Of a DNA stretch of 64,000 nucleotides, positions 47,901 to 57,500 are shown in pieces. The stretch covers positions 68,319,601-68,383,600 of the forward strand of contig NC_080428.1 in assembly GCF_029873635.1 (NCBI RefSeq), in the 5' to 3' direction. The translations under genes were made by a program, and so were the position numbers. This stretch comes from Malania oleifera (lineage: Eukaryota > Streptophyta > Magnoliopsida > Santalales > Ximeniaceae). The number at the start of each line of letters is the position of its first letter. Position 1 is the stretch's first letter. The notes below the pieces were generated by a model, which did no database searches, was not told where the DNA came from, and was given only the letters and a program-made list of their open reading frames with translations.

Positions 47901-49049
47901 TTTGAGTTTGTGTAAGTTTAAGTGTATGACACCTCAGACATTTTATGTTTCCTAGTGTAAGAACTAAAATAGCATATGGAGCTCTTTAGGGGATGATGAG
48001 TGTTCATCACTCATCAGTCTGATAAAACTCACTAGCATTTGTTAAATGTGTTTAGTCTACTTGTCTCCCTCACTAAATAAATGTTGCTTATGTAGGTGTT
48101 ATTAATGATTTACATCGCTTCAATGTTTACCATTTGCTTGTCATTTGCTTTCATGAATTGCCTACTTTTCATTCAAATGTTGTGAATGTATTTTGATAGC
48201 AAACCATAGCAATATTTAACTAACTTATTAAGCAAGAGGCTTTAATTAGTGCTGCACGGCCCTTCACAAGGTGTGAAATTTTCAGCCCATGACATCATGT
48301 GATAGACACAATGATACAATGAGCTAACACAAAATGCAACAAAATTAAAAATCTTTCTAATCAAGTAATTAGATAATAATGTAAGCTACTACAATGAACT
48401 TAAATCTGCTCCAATAGGGTTTACTAAGTACCACTATTGATGAAACCACACCATCTAGCTTCCACACTATCTTAATGTGTTAAACAGTTCTACACCTACA
48501 TTAGAATTCACAGTGCATCTTTATCAGCCAGACTCTAGACAAAATCTGGGAAGATTGATGCCTTGGACAAAATCCAATGAAATGAATCTTCGGGAAAGAA
48601 TACTAGATAACAGCAAAGCAAACTCTTTCCCCTCTAGTCTAAATGTTTGTGTTGTTAAAAGCACATGCATAACACAGCAAAATTAAATTCATTTGGCGTG
48701 CCTCCAGAGTCCAAATCATCTCAATAGCCTACATATGGTGCGGAACTTTCAATGACAAAATCATCCAACGTTTCTATTGAAATCATGAGTAAAATTAAAG
48801 AATCAAAACGATCGCAAAAGATTAAGTTCGGGAAGCACAACAGAGATAAGCTAAAACAAGATTGGTTGATGAAAGAAAGAACCCTAACCTATAAAGCTCC
48901 TCGAAACTAAGGCCACTGGCATTGTGGTTATAAATTTCATGAATTGCGTGCTCCAATATCTTCCACGTCTTCTCCGCGTATTTTGGATCGACCACCACCC
49001 GATGCTTAAACGCCTCAATCTGAAAATTCCTCTTCTTCTGGTTACTCAT
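27788..49049 (-). CDS. CUL3: Cullin-3, scaffold of BTB-CUL3 ubiquitin ligases
   Basis: Two coding exons: 49049-48889 (161 nt) and 29825-27788 (2038 nt), spliced AG|GTTAGG to TTCAG|AAATG across codon 54 (Arg). The join gives 732 aa, the length of Arabidopsis CUL3A, with near-continuous similarity. Exon 1 starts MSNQKKRNFQIEAF and supplies the N-terminal BTB-adaptor side. Exon 2 carries the cullin repeats, the cullin homology region (GYQFTSKLEGMFTDM, LSWQTNMGTADIKATFGKG; RBX1 side) and the winged-helix NEDD8 domain. The neddylation lysine in RIMKSRR is K676 by count, and the C-terminus is YRYLA. CUL3 binds BTB proteins and RBX1 in nucleus and cytosol. The intron is 19,063 bp, extraordinary for a plant, and full of transposons. 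A frame reading upstream of 29825 into the intron adds a spurious MSIVHFFFF start. Confidence 0.95.
29861..29894 (-). repeat. (CT)17 microsatellite near the CUL3 intron acceptor
   Basis: A 34-base GA run (CT on the gene strand) lies 35-70 bases upstream of the CUL3 exon 2 splice acceptor. It may add to or compete with the polypyrimidine tract. Confidence 0.9.
30326..30430 (-). mobile_element. Au-type SINE, 3' part
   Basis: The plus strand reads poly(A), GGGCAGCCTGACGCACGAAG, CTCCCGCGAATGCAGGGTCC, GGGAAAGGGATAGATCACAA. This is the complement of the 3' half of the plant Au SINE, which ends in a T-run. The 5' half is missing; at about 30430 it joins GC-rich repeat sequence. Confidence 0.8.
30431..31347. 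mobile_element. GCGCC-rich TIR-type repeat, copy 1 (left end truncated)
   Basis: The left part contains GAGGCAAGGTGACC and AAGGCGTGAGGTGCACCTC. The right part contains GTGCCTCACCTCCACAAGG and ends GCGCCTCTGACTACTATGAA. The core is T/C-rich low-complexity DNA with TTC, GCT and T runs (30540-31080). The right end matches that of the element at 40198-41531. No transposase is present. The long open frame at 30622-31095 is low-complexity and not a gene. Confidence 0.6.
31426..33110 (+). pseudogene. Processed KIN-12 (PAKRP1-type) kinesin pseudogene
   Basis: Read across shifting frames, the plus strand follows the N-terminal third of plant KIN-12 kinesins without introns. Stretches seen: AILRESHSE (31444), SDLNPVPDPSPSA (31561), SDSLSILGQTF near 31820, DTESTKLDIFQLIGALLVE near 31870, MWGPANT (31989), IEIYNEQITNLLDQ (about 32140), QKLTGAAGE near 32460, KLAMVCAVS near 32625, NKAVVNEVMQDDVNFLRE (about 32715) and YRRFSLNRPDKVTHVDD (about 32860). 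The motor's P-loop region around 31945 is lost. There are many frameshifts and stops. Active KIN-12 genes have many introns, so this is a retrocopy, antisense inside the CUL3 intron. Its ends are approximate. Confidence 0.85.
33600..34987. other. AT-rich intron DNA
   Basis: No recognised gene. The segment contains a T-run at 33620-33633 and a block at about 34520-34800 resembling the A/T-rich candidate MITE at 8565-9270 in composition only. It ends at the target duplication of the hAT element. Confidence 0.5.
35682..37990 (+). pseudogene. hAT transposase (TTF zinc finger/DUF4371, ZMYM1-like)
   Basis: The frame starts MSTRNYESGYEKQRKK. A TTF-type zinc-finger region follows (HSKDLDRVFCFCCKLFG, about 36227-36280), then the DUF4371/RNase-H-like core (GQGYDNGSNMKGK, about 36760-36798; CGCHSLNL, about 36856-36880) and a C-terminal hAT dimerisation block (TIPMTVASAERNFFK, 37816-37860). 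Breaks: stops at 35731-35733, 36694-36696 and 37192-37194, a long ATA-repeat that disturbs the frame at 35872-35922, and loss of frame after 37860. This family cuts and pastes hAT elements; this copy cannot make a full enzyme. Pieces 36313-36696, 36784-37194 and 37195-37875 remain open. Confidence 0.9.
35869..35922 (+). repeat. (ATA)n microsatellite inside the hAT transposase
   Basis: About 17 perfect ATA units lie in the N-terminal part of the transposase reading frame. In one frame they code for a run of isoleucines. The expansion most likely arose after the element died. Confidence 0.9.
38130..40070 (+). mobile_element. Gypsy remnant: gag, zinc knuckle, protease region and 3' LTR part
   Basis: The plus strand holds decayed gypsy Gag sequence with a zinc knuckle CFKCQGFVHQAAQCPNQD (about 38764-38817) followed by a (GAA)n acidic run (38829-38866). 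A protease-like region with VKLNLDNEPYPNPY (about 39118) precedes an LTR start TGTAGGATAGGAAGTAGG at 39421. This start matches the LTRs of the gypsy element at 42728-47730, so both belong to one family. The right end is not resolved. Confidence 0.7.
40198..41531. mobile_element. GCGCC-rich TIR-type repeat, copy 2
   Basis: The left end is AGTCATAGTCAAAAGCACGC and the right end is TGCGCCTTTGACTACTATGA, which are inverted relatives of each other. Inside the ends lie GAGGCG/GCGCC-rich arms; the middle is T/C-rich (40530-40930) and then AT-rich. It shares its right end with copy 1 (31347) and with the partial copy at 41590-42010. No transposase is visible. Confidence 0.65.
41060..42055. repeat. 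Diverged 477-bp tandem duplication of the right end of copy 2
   Basis: TGTACTCTCTTCTTTTGATATTG to GATGAAGACTCGAAAGACATT recurs with a period of about 477 bases (for example GATTGGTGTAGATG at 41531 and GATTGGAGTAGATG at 42008). Both units end with the GCGCCTTTGACTACTATGATTGG element end plus about 40 bases of flanking DNA. Confidence 0.75.
42321..42336. repeat. C homopolymer tract
   Basis: About 16 consecutive C bases within a pyrimidine-rich stretch (42290-42390) of the CUL3 intron. There is no coding association. Confidence 0.8.
42728..43167 (+). repeat. 5' LTR of the deleted gypsy element
   Basis: It shares blocks with the 3' LTR: ATTAGTTGTCTATTATG, GTGTATTTTAAGGGTATG, TTTCATGTGTT, and the C/T-rich end with CTCTCCTACATT. 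The length of about 440 bases agrees with the 3' copy once its insertion is removed. Confidence 0.8.
43310..44310 (+). repeat. 500-bp tandem duplication in the gypsy leader
   Basis: CTCAAAATCTCCCATCTGGA occurs at about 43490 and 43990, and the copies run from a TCTTTTGTCCCTGCTGC-type block to CCCCAACTTCC. The part from 43490 to 43650 is almost identical to 43990-44150; the pyrimidine-rich parts have diverged. The right copy continues into unique leader DNA at about 44310. Confidence 0.85.
44751..46280 (+). pseudogene. Gypsy gag-protease remnant
   Basis: Gag begins around MVTNVELSANVELLSNRIQN (44751). It continues with stops through ISYFNGNGSPDDLYD-like and MKRTMQEQFVPPNY blocks (about 45180), then a zinc knuckle variant CFKCHGFGHQATQH (about 45558-45600) in which the last Cys is replaced by His. 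An acidic stretch with DDDDDG follows. The protease region has FIIDLGSCRNVF (about 45831), where the usual D-(S/T)-G is D-L-G, then LEIVQCDILPLKILSGRPW. The longest open piece is 45387-45800. The order is that of Ty3/gypsy Gag-Pol. Confidence 0.8.
46281..47730 (+). repeat. 3' LTR of the deleted gypsy element, split by an insertion
   Basis: The LTR runs from 46281 to 46571, is interrupted by a hAT-type element, and resumes after the target duplication at 47562 up to GCAGATCA at 47730. Removing the insertion leaves about 450 bases, close to the 5' LTR. Confidence 0.8.
46572..47561. mobile_element. Non-autonomous hAT element (990 bp) in the gypsy 3' LTR
   Basis: The ends are TAGGGGTGGCAA and TTGCCACCCTTA. 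The flanks TGTAGAAG (46564-46571) and CGTAGAAG (47562-47569) are an 8-bp target duplication with one change. Subterminal regions carry CGGGTT/AACCCG-type motifs in opposite orientation at both ends. The interior has an AT-rich part, a GA-rich part with a (GAA)n run (47290-47327), and no transposase. Confidence 0.9.
47731..48888. other. Intron DNA next to CUL3 exon 1
   Basis: No element or gene is recognised. Base composition is less AT-extreme than in the rest of the intron, so this may be part of the original intron. The CUL3 5' splice site (GTTAGG on the minus strand) is at 48888. Confidence 0.5.
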
Positions 49050-49660
49050 CTTTCTAGCACGAATCCAACCCCAAAAACCTTCGATTCTCAGCTCAAGCTC
49101 CTAAAACCGCGTCGGAAAGGCGAAAACAACCACAACAGAGGAACAATAAAACGCTCCCGCCTCAAATCCAACGGCAAACCCCTACCTCCGACGATGCAAC
49201 GACGGTTTACGGTCACCGGAGCTCCTCAACCGAAATCCAAGAGATCAAGAACCTCTGGTTGAAAAAGCCAAAGAGGAAACAATCTCCGTAGCGGAAATGG
49301 GAAATTAAAGACGGATTTTGATGGAAAATCTCGGAAACCGGCAACCGGTAATCCACCGGGGAATTTTGTCGAGGCGATACGCAAATCGGTGGCGATTAGG
49401 GCTGGAATAGAAACTAGAAAGAAGTTTAGAGAGAGAGAGAGAGAGAATTGTCTGCGGGAGGCTTCAGGGAAGAGGAGCAAAGGTCCCAATGCTTGGGTCT
49501 TTTCTTGGAGTATTTTCTCGAAGCCATCTCGGGGGACGATGGAAGCGTGCTGTTTGGTCTCGAAACGTTTTTTTTTTTTGTGATTTCTCTAGACGTTTCG
49601 CAGTTGAGACATTTGAGGGCGTCCGCGGCCTCTAATATTTTTAGCTTTTGTTCTTAGTTT
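49050..49660 (-). promoter_or_regulatory. Probable CUL3 5' UTR and promoter
   Basis: The 600 bases upstream of the CUL3 start are clearly GC-richer than the flanks up to about 49630, as often seen around plant promoters. A (CT)9 run on the gene strand (49446-49429) lies about 380 bases upstream of the ATG, resembling the pyrimidine patches of plant 5' leaders. No TATA box could be assigned with confidence. Open frames here are shadows. Confidence 0.5.
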
Positions 49661-50181
49661 TCCAAAATTAAAGTAGGACGCTGGCAGATATGAATAATTT
49701 TAAGTTTCACTTGAAGAAATAAATAAATATATGTAATTTATTTTATTTTTCTTGTGAGATAATATTGAATATAAAAAATTAAGACAAGCGATGTGCATAA
49801 TTAAATTTTCTTCTTACTTTCATTAATAACTAAACATGAAACAGCAAATTTTTTTATTTTTCTTCTTTTTAGTTTCTTAATATTTGGGAACATAGATTTT
49901 GAGTCTTAAATTTATATTTTGATGAATTTAGATAAAATTTAATATAATTTAAAAATAAATTGAACTTGAGTTTTGCCTTTTGTGGTTCATCCGCTCTTTT
50001 CAAAAGAAGGTATTCGAATTCAGTAACTCTAAATAGAATAATTAGAGTTTGAGTTTGATGGTTGAAAAATAGCATACTTTTATTTATCCACTATTTCATG
50101 CATAGTATGAATTTAACTTTTGTGCATTTCATGTGTTTTCATATTTTATTTATGACTACTTGAGTTAGGTTTTGTACACTT

Positions 50182-50509
50182 TGTTGGAGTATAGCATCTC
50201 ATATTGACAACTGGGAATTAAAATCCAAGGAAGAAAAACTCAAGGCAAAGAAAGGAAATAAAGAAGACTTGAGCAATATTTTAACTGATAACTAATTTAG
50301 TTAGATATAGTTAGTTATGCTCTTCAGATGTACTATATAAGTGATAATTTTGTTTTGTATTAAGCATGATTTTCTCTCTGAAGTCATATTCAATCTTTCT
50401 CAGTTGTCTCGGCTGTATTCTCTCAATTGTACCTACTGCTTATTCAATATAGAGAAAGATAATCCAGCTCTTCTTCTTCTCTTCTTTCTGATTGTTGAAA
50501 TTCTTAACA
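50182..50509 (+). repeat. 5' LTR of the complete copia element
   Basis: It contains a TATA box (CTATATAAGTG, about 50332-50342) and ends TTCTTAACA directly before the primer site. It has the same length as the 3' LTR. Confidence 0.95.
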
Positions 50510-50597
50510 TGGTATCAAAGAATAATGTTATGATTTTCTGATTCCTACTTCCGCATACATTTTTTTCTCTCTCTGCTCTGGAATTTCCTTTACAAAA

Positions 50598-53500
50598 ATG
50601 TCTGATACAAATCCCATTAATTCTTCTAATTCTTCTCATCTATCAGATGATCTTCTTGTAAATCCTTCAAATGACTCTTCAAGCCCATACTTTCTTCGTC
50701 CTAGTGATAATCCAGGGTCCTTGCTGGTTTCTGAGATCTTTGCAGGAGACAATTATATTGACTAGAGTTGATTGATCACTATTGCTCTTACGGTCAAGAA
50801 CAGGGCAGCTTTTATTGATGGCTCAATCTCTGTTCCTGCTACTAATAATTGTGTTCTTCATACTGCTTGGCTTCGTGCAAATAATCTGGTGCTTACTTGG
50901 CTCATGAATTCAATTTCTAAAGATATAAGAAATAGCCTGCTATATGTTACCTCTACTGTTGATCTATGGAATGAACTAAAAGCCAGATATCTGTGTAGTG
51001 ATGGCCCAAGAGTATTTCGTCTTGAAAAGGCTTTCAGTTGTATAAATCAGGGCTCATCTTCAGTTACTGAATATTTCAATGTTTTCAAAACTCCTTGGGA
51101 TGAATATATCAGTTATAGACCATTTCCAACTTGTACGTGTGGCAAGATGGCCTCTTGTACCTGTGATTTGTTCAACTTCTTGATCCTTCAACAACAATCA
51201 GATTATGTTTTGAAGTTTCTTGTAGGCTTGAATGATTTTTTTGCTTCAATAAGAAGTTAGTTGTTACTTACCATTCCATTGCCCATCATGGCCAAGGTAT
51301 CTTCTTTATTACTTCAAGAAGAAAGTCAACGATAACTAACAAATTTTTCAGCTACTGAAACACATGCTTTGTTAGCCAAGCCATATAATCAGTTTACTTT
51401 CAAGTTTTCTAAAGACAAGTCCAAGATATCTTCATTGCATTGTACTCACTGTGGCTACAATGGTCATACAATTGATAAATGTTTTCAATTACATGGTTAT
51501 CCTCCTGGTTGGGTTGGACCTAAAGGAAAAAGAAATATTTCTCCTGCACATGCTGCCATTACAACTGAAGATATCTCCAATCAACAGGGTAATGATGCTC
51601 CAAGGATAAGTTTAACTGCTGAAGAATTCAATAAACTTTTAGCTCTTGCAAATTCAGGTTCATCTACTCAAACCACAACATCAGTAAATTTAGCCACTAC
51701 ATCCAATTTCTCTGATAACTTTTCCACTTATTGTAATTCAGCCTCCATCAAGTTTAATTCTAAACTTTCTTGGATCTTAGATACTGGAGCAACAGATCAT
51801 ATGATTTGTTTACCTCAATTTTATTGTTCTCCTCCTAAATCAGTTTCAATATCTATTAATCTTCCCAATGGACAAGCTGTTCTAGCACTATATACCGGAA
51901 CTCTAAATCTTTCTAACACTATTTTTTTGCATAATGTCTTTTGTGTCTCTAGTTTTTCATTCAACCTTTTGTTTGTTTCTAAACTAACCAAAGATTCTAA
52001 TCTTTGTATAACCTTTTTTGGTTCTTATTGTATTTTACAAGACCACTCAATGAAGAAGATGATTGGGATTACATTTGAGAAACAAGGTCTTTATCATTTT
52101 TCTCAAGCTTCATCAAAGGCAAAATCCTGCCAGCATTCTTTGCAAATTCCTTCTTTGTATACTACACCATCTTTTGCATCAGCTACTACAAAAATTCAAT
52201 CAAATATTTGGCATTACAAATTAGGCCATACTTCAAATTCTAGAATTCCTTTTCTTCAACAAATAGATAATTCAATTGTTTTTTATTGTACAAATGTCTG
52301 TTAGATTTGTCCTCTTGCAAAACAAAAGAAGCTTTCTTTTCTTGTTTCTCAACATAATTCTAATAACAAGTTTGATTTGATTCATTGTGATGTATGGGGT
52401 CCATTTGCTACTACTTCATATTCTAGTTTAAATTTTTTTTAACTATTGTAGATGATTTCACAAGATGTACTTGGGTTTATTTACTTAAAAACAAATCTGA
52501 TGTATCATCTTTGCTCCCAATTTTTTGTAAAATGGTCTTGACTCAGTTCAATACTTCTGTCAAAACAATTAGAAGAGACAATGGTTTAGAATTTATACTT
52601 ACCAATTTCTATAGAACATTTGGCATCATACATCAAAGAAGTTGTGTTGAAACTCCACAACAAAATGAAGTTGAAAGAAAACATCAACACTTACTAAACA
52701 CAACTAGAGTATTGATGTTTCAAGCAAATTTACCTTTAACTTTCTGGAGTGATTGTATATTAACTGCTGCACATATAATAAACAGAATTTCAACTCCTCT
52801 TCTCAAAAATAAAACACCTTTTGAAATGTTATTTCATAAACCTCCAAATCTTTCTCATCTAAAGAATTTTGGTTGTTTATGCTTTGCATCTACAATTGTA
52901 CATCACAGACAAAAATTTGATCCAAGAGCAACTAAATGTATATTCTTAGGTTATCCTCCCAATGTCAAAATATATAAACTCATGGACTTGCAAACAAATA
53001 AAATCTTTATTTCCAAAAATGTTGTATTTCATGAAACTAGCTTCCCTTTCAAAATTCTTCCATTTAATTCTGACATTTCAAATTTTTTGTTTCCTCCATC
53101 GGATTTTCAACATGATTCCATTAATTCTATTACTTCTGTTCCACATACCACATCATTTCCTTCACCTGTTTTAGATTCTTTTCACATTAACAAAGATCAT
53201 TCTGATTCAGCAACATCTGTTTCACTTAATAATACTCATTATCTCCTTCTACATCTACCAACAACCACTATGAATCAGCAGTTTCTATTTCTCATGATCC
53301 TCATATTAGAAAATCGTCCAAAATCAAACACCCACCTAAATTCTTGTAGGATTATTATTGTGGTAATGTCTCATTGTTTCCTTATGCAAACACTTCATCT
53401 CCTTCCATTGATTGCCTCTCCAACAAAGGTATTCTTTATCCTATTTCATCTTTTCTTTCTATTAATAGACTTTCATCATCTCATAAAGCTTTCTTAGCTT

Positions 53501-55052
53501 CAATTTATGTCACCAAAGAACCAAAGACATATAAACAAGTTGCCAAATTACCGGAATGGCAAGATGTTATGAGAAATGAATTACATGCTTTAGAGTTAAA
53601 CAAAACTTGGGAACTTGTTACTCTTTCTCAACACAAACAGCTAAGTGGTTGTAAATGGGTCTTTCGAGTAAAATACAAGGCTGATGGAACCATTGAAATA
53701 CATAAAGCAAGGCTGGTAGCTAAAGGTTATACTCAACAAGAAGGGTTAGATTTTTTTGATACCTTTTCTCCAGTAGTAAAAATTACTTCAATTCTTTTAT
53801 TGTTAGTTGTTGCTACTGTCAAGTGTTGGCACATTCATCAATTAGATGTAAACAATGCTTTTTTACATGGTGATCTACATGAAGAAGTTTACATGGAAGT
53901 TCCTCTTGGTGCAGATGTTCACCAACCCACCCAATTTAGTTTGTAAATTACTCAAGAGCATCTATGGATTGAAGCAAGTTTCTAGGCAATGGGTTGCAAA
54001 GCTTTCTCAAGCACTTCTTGATTATGGTTTCACTCAAGGGCAATCTGATTGCTCCCTTTTCATTATGAAAACATCTAATTCTTTCACAACTTTACTCATA
54101 TATGTCGATGATGTTCTCCTAGCTGGTGACAGCTTAACTGAAATCCAACAACTCAAGTTTTTTCTACATAATAAATTTACAATTAAATACTTGGGACAGT
54201 TGAGGTATTTTCTGGGATTGGAGGTAGCCAGATCAAAGTCTGGAATTTCTATTTGTCAACGAAAGTATGCTTTAGACATACTTCAAGATACTGGTTTTTT
54301 AGGTTCCAAGCCAGTAGCTTTTCCGATGGAATCACATATCAAACTTAGTGCCAATGATTCTATCTTTATGAAGATATCTCAGGTTACAGAAGATTAATTG
54401 GCAGACTTTTATATTTAACAATTACTAGACCTGATCTCGCTTATGCTGTTCAAGTTCTTAGTCGGTTTCTTGCTCAACCAGCAATCTCTCATCATCGAGC
54501 TGCCATCCGAGTACTTCGATACTTAAAAGCAACACCAAGCCAAGGATTATTTTTCCCCTCATCTTCAGATTTGCAGTTGAAGGCTTTTTCTGATAGTGAT
54601 TGGGCAAGTTGTTTGGATACCAGGAGAAGTGTCACTGGTTTTGCTGTTTTTATTGGAGATTCATTGGTCTCTTGGAAATCAAAGAAGCAGGCCACCGTTA
54701 TTAGATCATTTGTTGATGCAGAATATAGAGCCCTTGCAGCCACAACATATGAAGTACAATGGTTACTCTTTGCCCTTCAGGATCTTAATATTGATCATCT
54801 TCAACCATCATTGTTATATACTGACTGCAAATTAGCTTTGTCCGTTGCTACCAACCTAGTACAACATAAGAGGACTAAATACATACAAATTGATTGACAT
54901 CTTGTTCGGGAAAAATTATAGCAACATGTCATAAAATTTTTTTATATTCCCTCACGATTACAGCTGGCAGACATCTATACTAAGCCTCTCGGTTTATTGC
55001 CTTTTCATCATAATTTGCACAAGATGAACATTATTAACATTCATGTTCATCT
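50598..55052 (+). pseudogene. copia gag-pol polyprotein, broken
   Basis: The start is MSDTNPINSSNSS at 50598. Domains: Gag with LWNELKARYLC (about 50966); zinc knuckle CTHCGYNGHTIDKC (about 51441); protease ILDTGATDHM (about 51775); GAG-pre-integrase WHYKLGHTS (about 52209); integrase with HCDVWGPF, RRDNGLEF and a PQQNEVERKHQ block (52386-52690); RT with [13 protein letters not shown] (about 53839) and catalytic IYVDDVLLAG (about 54100); RNase H with SDSDWASCLDTRRS (about 54590), VDAEYRAL and LLYTDCKLAL. Stops include 50764, 51258 and 52302, and the frame shifts near 53240 and 53930. Catalytic residues of protease, integrase and RT are still readable, which suits a moderately young element. 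Confidence 0.9.
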
Positions 55053-55066
55053 TGAAGGGGGGGGGG

Positions 55067-55394
55067 TGTTGGAGTATAGCATCTCATATTGACAGCTTGG
55101 AATTAAAATCCAAGGAAGAAAAACTAAAGGCAAAGAAAGGAGACAAAGAAGACTCAAGCAATATTTTAACTGATAACTAATTTAGTTAGATATAGTTAGT
55201 TGTGCTATTCAGATGTATTATATAAGTGATAATTCTGTTTTGTGTTAAGCATGATTTTCTCTCTGAAGTCAGATTCAATCTTTCTCTGTTGTCTCGGCTA
55301 TATTCTCTCAATTGTATCTACTGTTTATTCAATATAGAGAAAGATAATTCAGTTCTTCTTCTTCTTTCCTTTCTGATTGTTGAAATTCTTAACA
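55067..55394 (+). repeat. 3' LTR of the complete copia element
   Basis: It follows a run of ten or so G bases and ends AACA before the target duplication CACTT. It aligns to the 5' LTR without gaps by eye. Confidence 0.95.
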
Positions 55395-55399
55395 CACTT

Positions 55400-55875
55400 A
55401 CATTCACATCTGTAACAAATATATAATTTTCAGGAAAAATATTATAACGATACCTATAACTATAAGATTCTAAATACAATTCTTGAATAGTGGAATTGAA
55501 ATAAAAACAAATTTTCTATCTTATTCCCTCAAATTTTTTTGACTTAATCAAAGTATCCATATGCATAAAAATCCAAAAAAAAAAAAAAACACTAGATATT
55601 TATTATATTTTCATCATTTTACCAAACCACCTACAAATATTTTATTTCTTATCTAATCATTTTTGTTAACTTTAAAAAAAAAAAAAATCTCTTGTACAAA
55701 TGAAGGAAACTTTAGCTTGTGCACAAAAAGAATAAAAATCACATGACAATGGTCACATATCTACTCAAAGGATTCATTTTGTTAATCAAATATACATATC
55801 CAAGAGCGAGCTTGTGCAATACTAGATTGAGATCATTGGCTAATGACAAAAAATCATCATCGATGCCAACTTAAT
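55400..55875. other. AT-rich spacer between two retrotransposons
   Basis: No feature is recognised. There are two A-runs (about 55576 and 55676). It separates the copia target duplication from the LTR of the Tat-lineage element. Confidence 0.5.
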
Positions 55876-56318
55876 TGTTGCGGGGTAAAATCGGTGATGA
55901 CCAATAAGACTGCTCCCAGATCTCCGGTGACCTGAAAAGGATAGAATACAGAAAGACTTGGAGGACCTGGGGTGTACTCCGGGGGATCACTCCGATGACT
56001 AAGTAAGAGGGATGCTCTAGAGAAGTTAAATGCAACAGTAGAATGGGTTCAATCACTTACCTTAGCTTCTTCCTCACACCCCTTCTTATAGGGGCTCAAG
56101 TTGACCCTTGGTAGATTCATCTTTATTGTGCGGGGGCGTGAATCGCTCCCGAATCATAAAGTGTTTGCGCGCATCACTCAACTATATAAGCCGCTGGCGT
56201 GGATCTCTCCTTCTCTTTATTGAGTTGGGGTTGATTGCTCTCATTAGAACATTTGACTAAGGGGGCATGGGTTAGGTGTTGACTTGCTCTTATTAGCTAG
56301 TTTATTTTGGGCATATCA
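55876..56318 (-). repeat. 3' LTR of the Tat element
   Basis: On the minus strand it runs from TGATATGCCC (56318) to CCCCGCAACA (55876). A minus-strand TATA-like CCCCTATAAGAAGGGG lies at about 56092-56077. A GGGGTGGGACAAC purine-rich tract precedes the LTR on the minus strand. Boundaries are inferred from TG/CA ends; no second LTR is available for comparison. Confidence 0.55.
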
Positions 56319-56395
56319 GTTGTCCCACCCCAGTTTCAAATTTCTAGACGGAATTTTGAAAAGTTGTTGTGTCCGCATTTTCCCCCTTGTCTCTA

Positions 56396-56396
<1 letters not shown>

Positions 56397-56434
<38 letters not shown>
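56397..56434. repeat. (AT)n microsatellite
   Basis: About 18 AT units, followed by a T-run, between the Tat LTR and the tandem array. Confidence 0.95.
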
Positions 56435-56436
<2 letters not shown>

Positions 56437-56454
56437 GCTCCTTTTTTTTTTTGC

Positions 56455-57500
56455 AGGGCTGATGTTCTGGCCAAGTTGATTTTGCCGAGCTGATCTTGCC
56501 GAGCTGCTTCATGGTGCACTTTTGCCGAGCTATTTCATGGAGCACTTTTGCTGAGCTAATGCTCCGATCCGAGTCGATCTTGCCAAGCTTATGTTCCGAG
56601 TTACTTCGTGGAGTACCTTTTGCCGAGCTGATGTTTCGAGCTGAGCTGATCTTGCCGAGCTGCTTCATGGAGCACTTTTGCCGAGCTGATTTATGGAGTA
56701 CTTTTGCCGAGCTGATGCTCCGAGTAAAGCTGATCTCTCCGAGCTGTTTCGTGGAGCATTTTTGCCGAGATGATGTTCTGAGCTGAGCTGATCTTTCTAA
56801 GCTACTTCATGGAGCACTTTTTTCCAAGCTGATTCATGGAGTACTTTTGCCAAGCTGATCTCTCAGAGCTGCTTCGTGGAGCATTTTTGCCGAGCTGATG
56901 CTCCGAGCCGAGCAGATCTTGCCAAGCTGCTTCATGGAGAACTTTTGCCAAGCAAGTCGTGTTGATCTGACGCATGGAGCAAACTTACCGAGCTGCCTCA
57001 TTAAGCCCCTTTTGCCGAGCATACCTTGCCGAGTTGCTACCTTGGGCTTTTTAGCCAAGTGGACCTTGCCGATCAGCCTCCTTGGGCACTTTCGCCTAGC
57101 AGGCCACGCCGAGCTGTCTCAAGGAGTTGCCGAGCAGGTCTTGTTCAACAGATGTCTCAAGGGGCAAATTTGACGAGCAGCTCTTGCCAAGCTGCCACAT
57201 GGAGCAAATTTGTCGAACTTGTCTTGTCGAGCTTCTGCAGGGAGAAAACTTGTCGAGCTGCCTCATTAGGCTTCCTTTGCCAAGCAAATCTTACCGAGCA
57301 GCCACATTGAGCTTTTTTAGCCGAGTGGGTCTGGCCGAGAGCCTTATTGAACACTTTCGCCGAGCAGACCTTGTCGAGCCGTAATAAGGAGCAAATTTGC
57401 CTAGTAGGTCTTACCGAGCTAATTCATTAAGTAATTTTGGTTGAGCAGATCTTATCGAACTGCCCTAAGGAGCAAATTTTTTGAGCCGGTCTTGCTATCG
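56455..57500. repeat. Tandem array of TTGCCGAGCTG units in the Tat 3' region
   Basis: About one kilobase of degenerate repeats built on TTTTGCCGAGCTGAT, followed by GCTCCGAGC-, CTTGCCGAGCTGC- and TTCATGGAGCA-type segments. The spacing of TTGCCGAGC is irregular (about 17-70 bases). From 57000 on, a variant with CCTTGGGC and TCAAGGAGCAAA takes over. Both strands show long open frames because the period is often a multiple of three, but no protein is recognised. It lies between the accessory gene and the LTR. Confidence 0.85.

Larger units (their letters stand above)
50182..55394 (+). mobile_element. Complete Ty1/copia retrotransposon with target duplication
   Basis: Two 328-bp LTRs (50182-50509 and 55067-55394) start TGTTGGAGTATAG and end TTCTTAACA. 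The flanks CACTT (50177-50181 and 55395-55399) are a perfect 5-bp target duplication. A primer site TGGTATCAAAG follows the 5' LTR at 50510, and a G-run polypurine tract (55057-55066) precedes the 3' LTR. Domain order is gag, zinc knuckle, protease, integrase, RT, RNase H. The reading frame has multiple stops and frameshifts. By eye the LTRs differ at about 21 of 328 positions, so the insertion is a few million years old. Its 5' end lies about 1.1 kb upstream of the CUL3 start codon. Confidence 0.95.

Noticed and set aside
48924-49262. 112-aa plus-strand frame opposite CUL3 exon 1
   Set aside because: It is a shadow of the conserved minus-strand exon and its GC-richer leader, with no resemblance to a protein family.
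56393-57384. Several 60-95-aa frames on both strands with repeated SCFMEHFC- or QLGKI-like peptides
   Set aside because: These come from the TTGCCGAGCTG tandem array; the same DNA is open in several frames on both strands and has no start context or domain.
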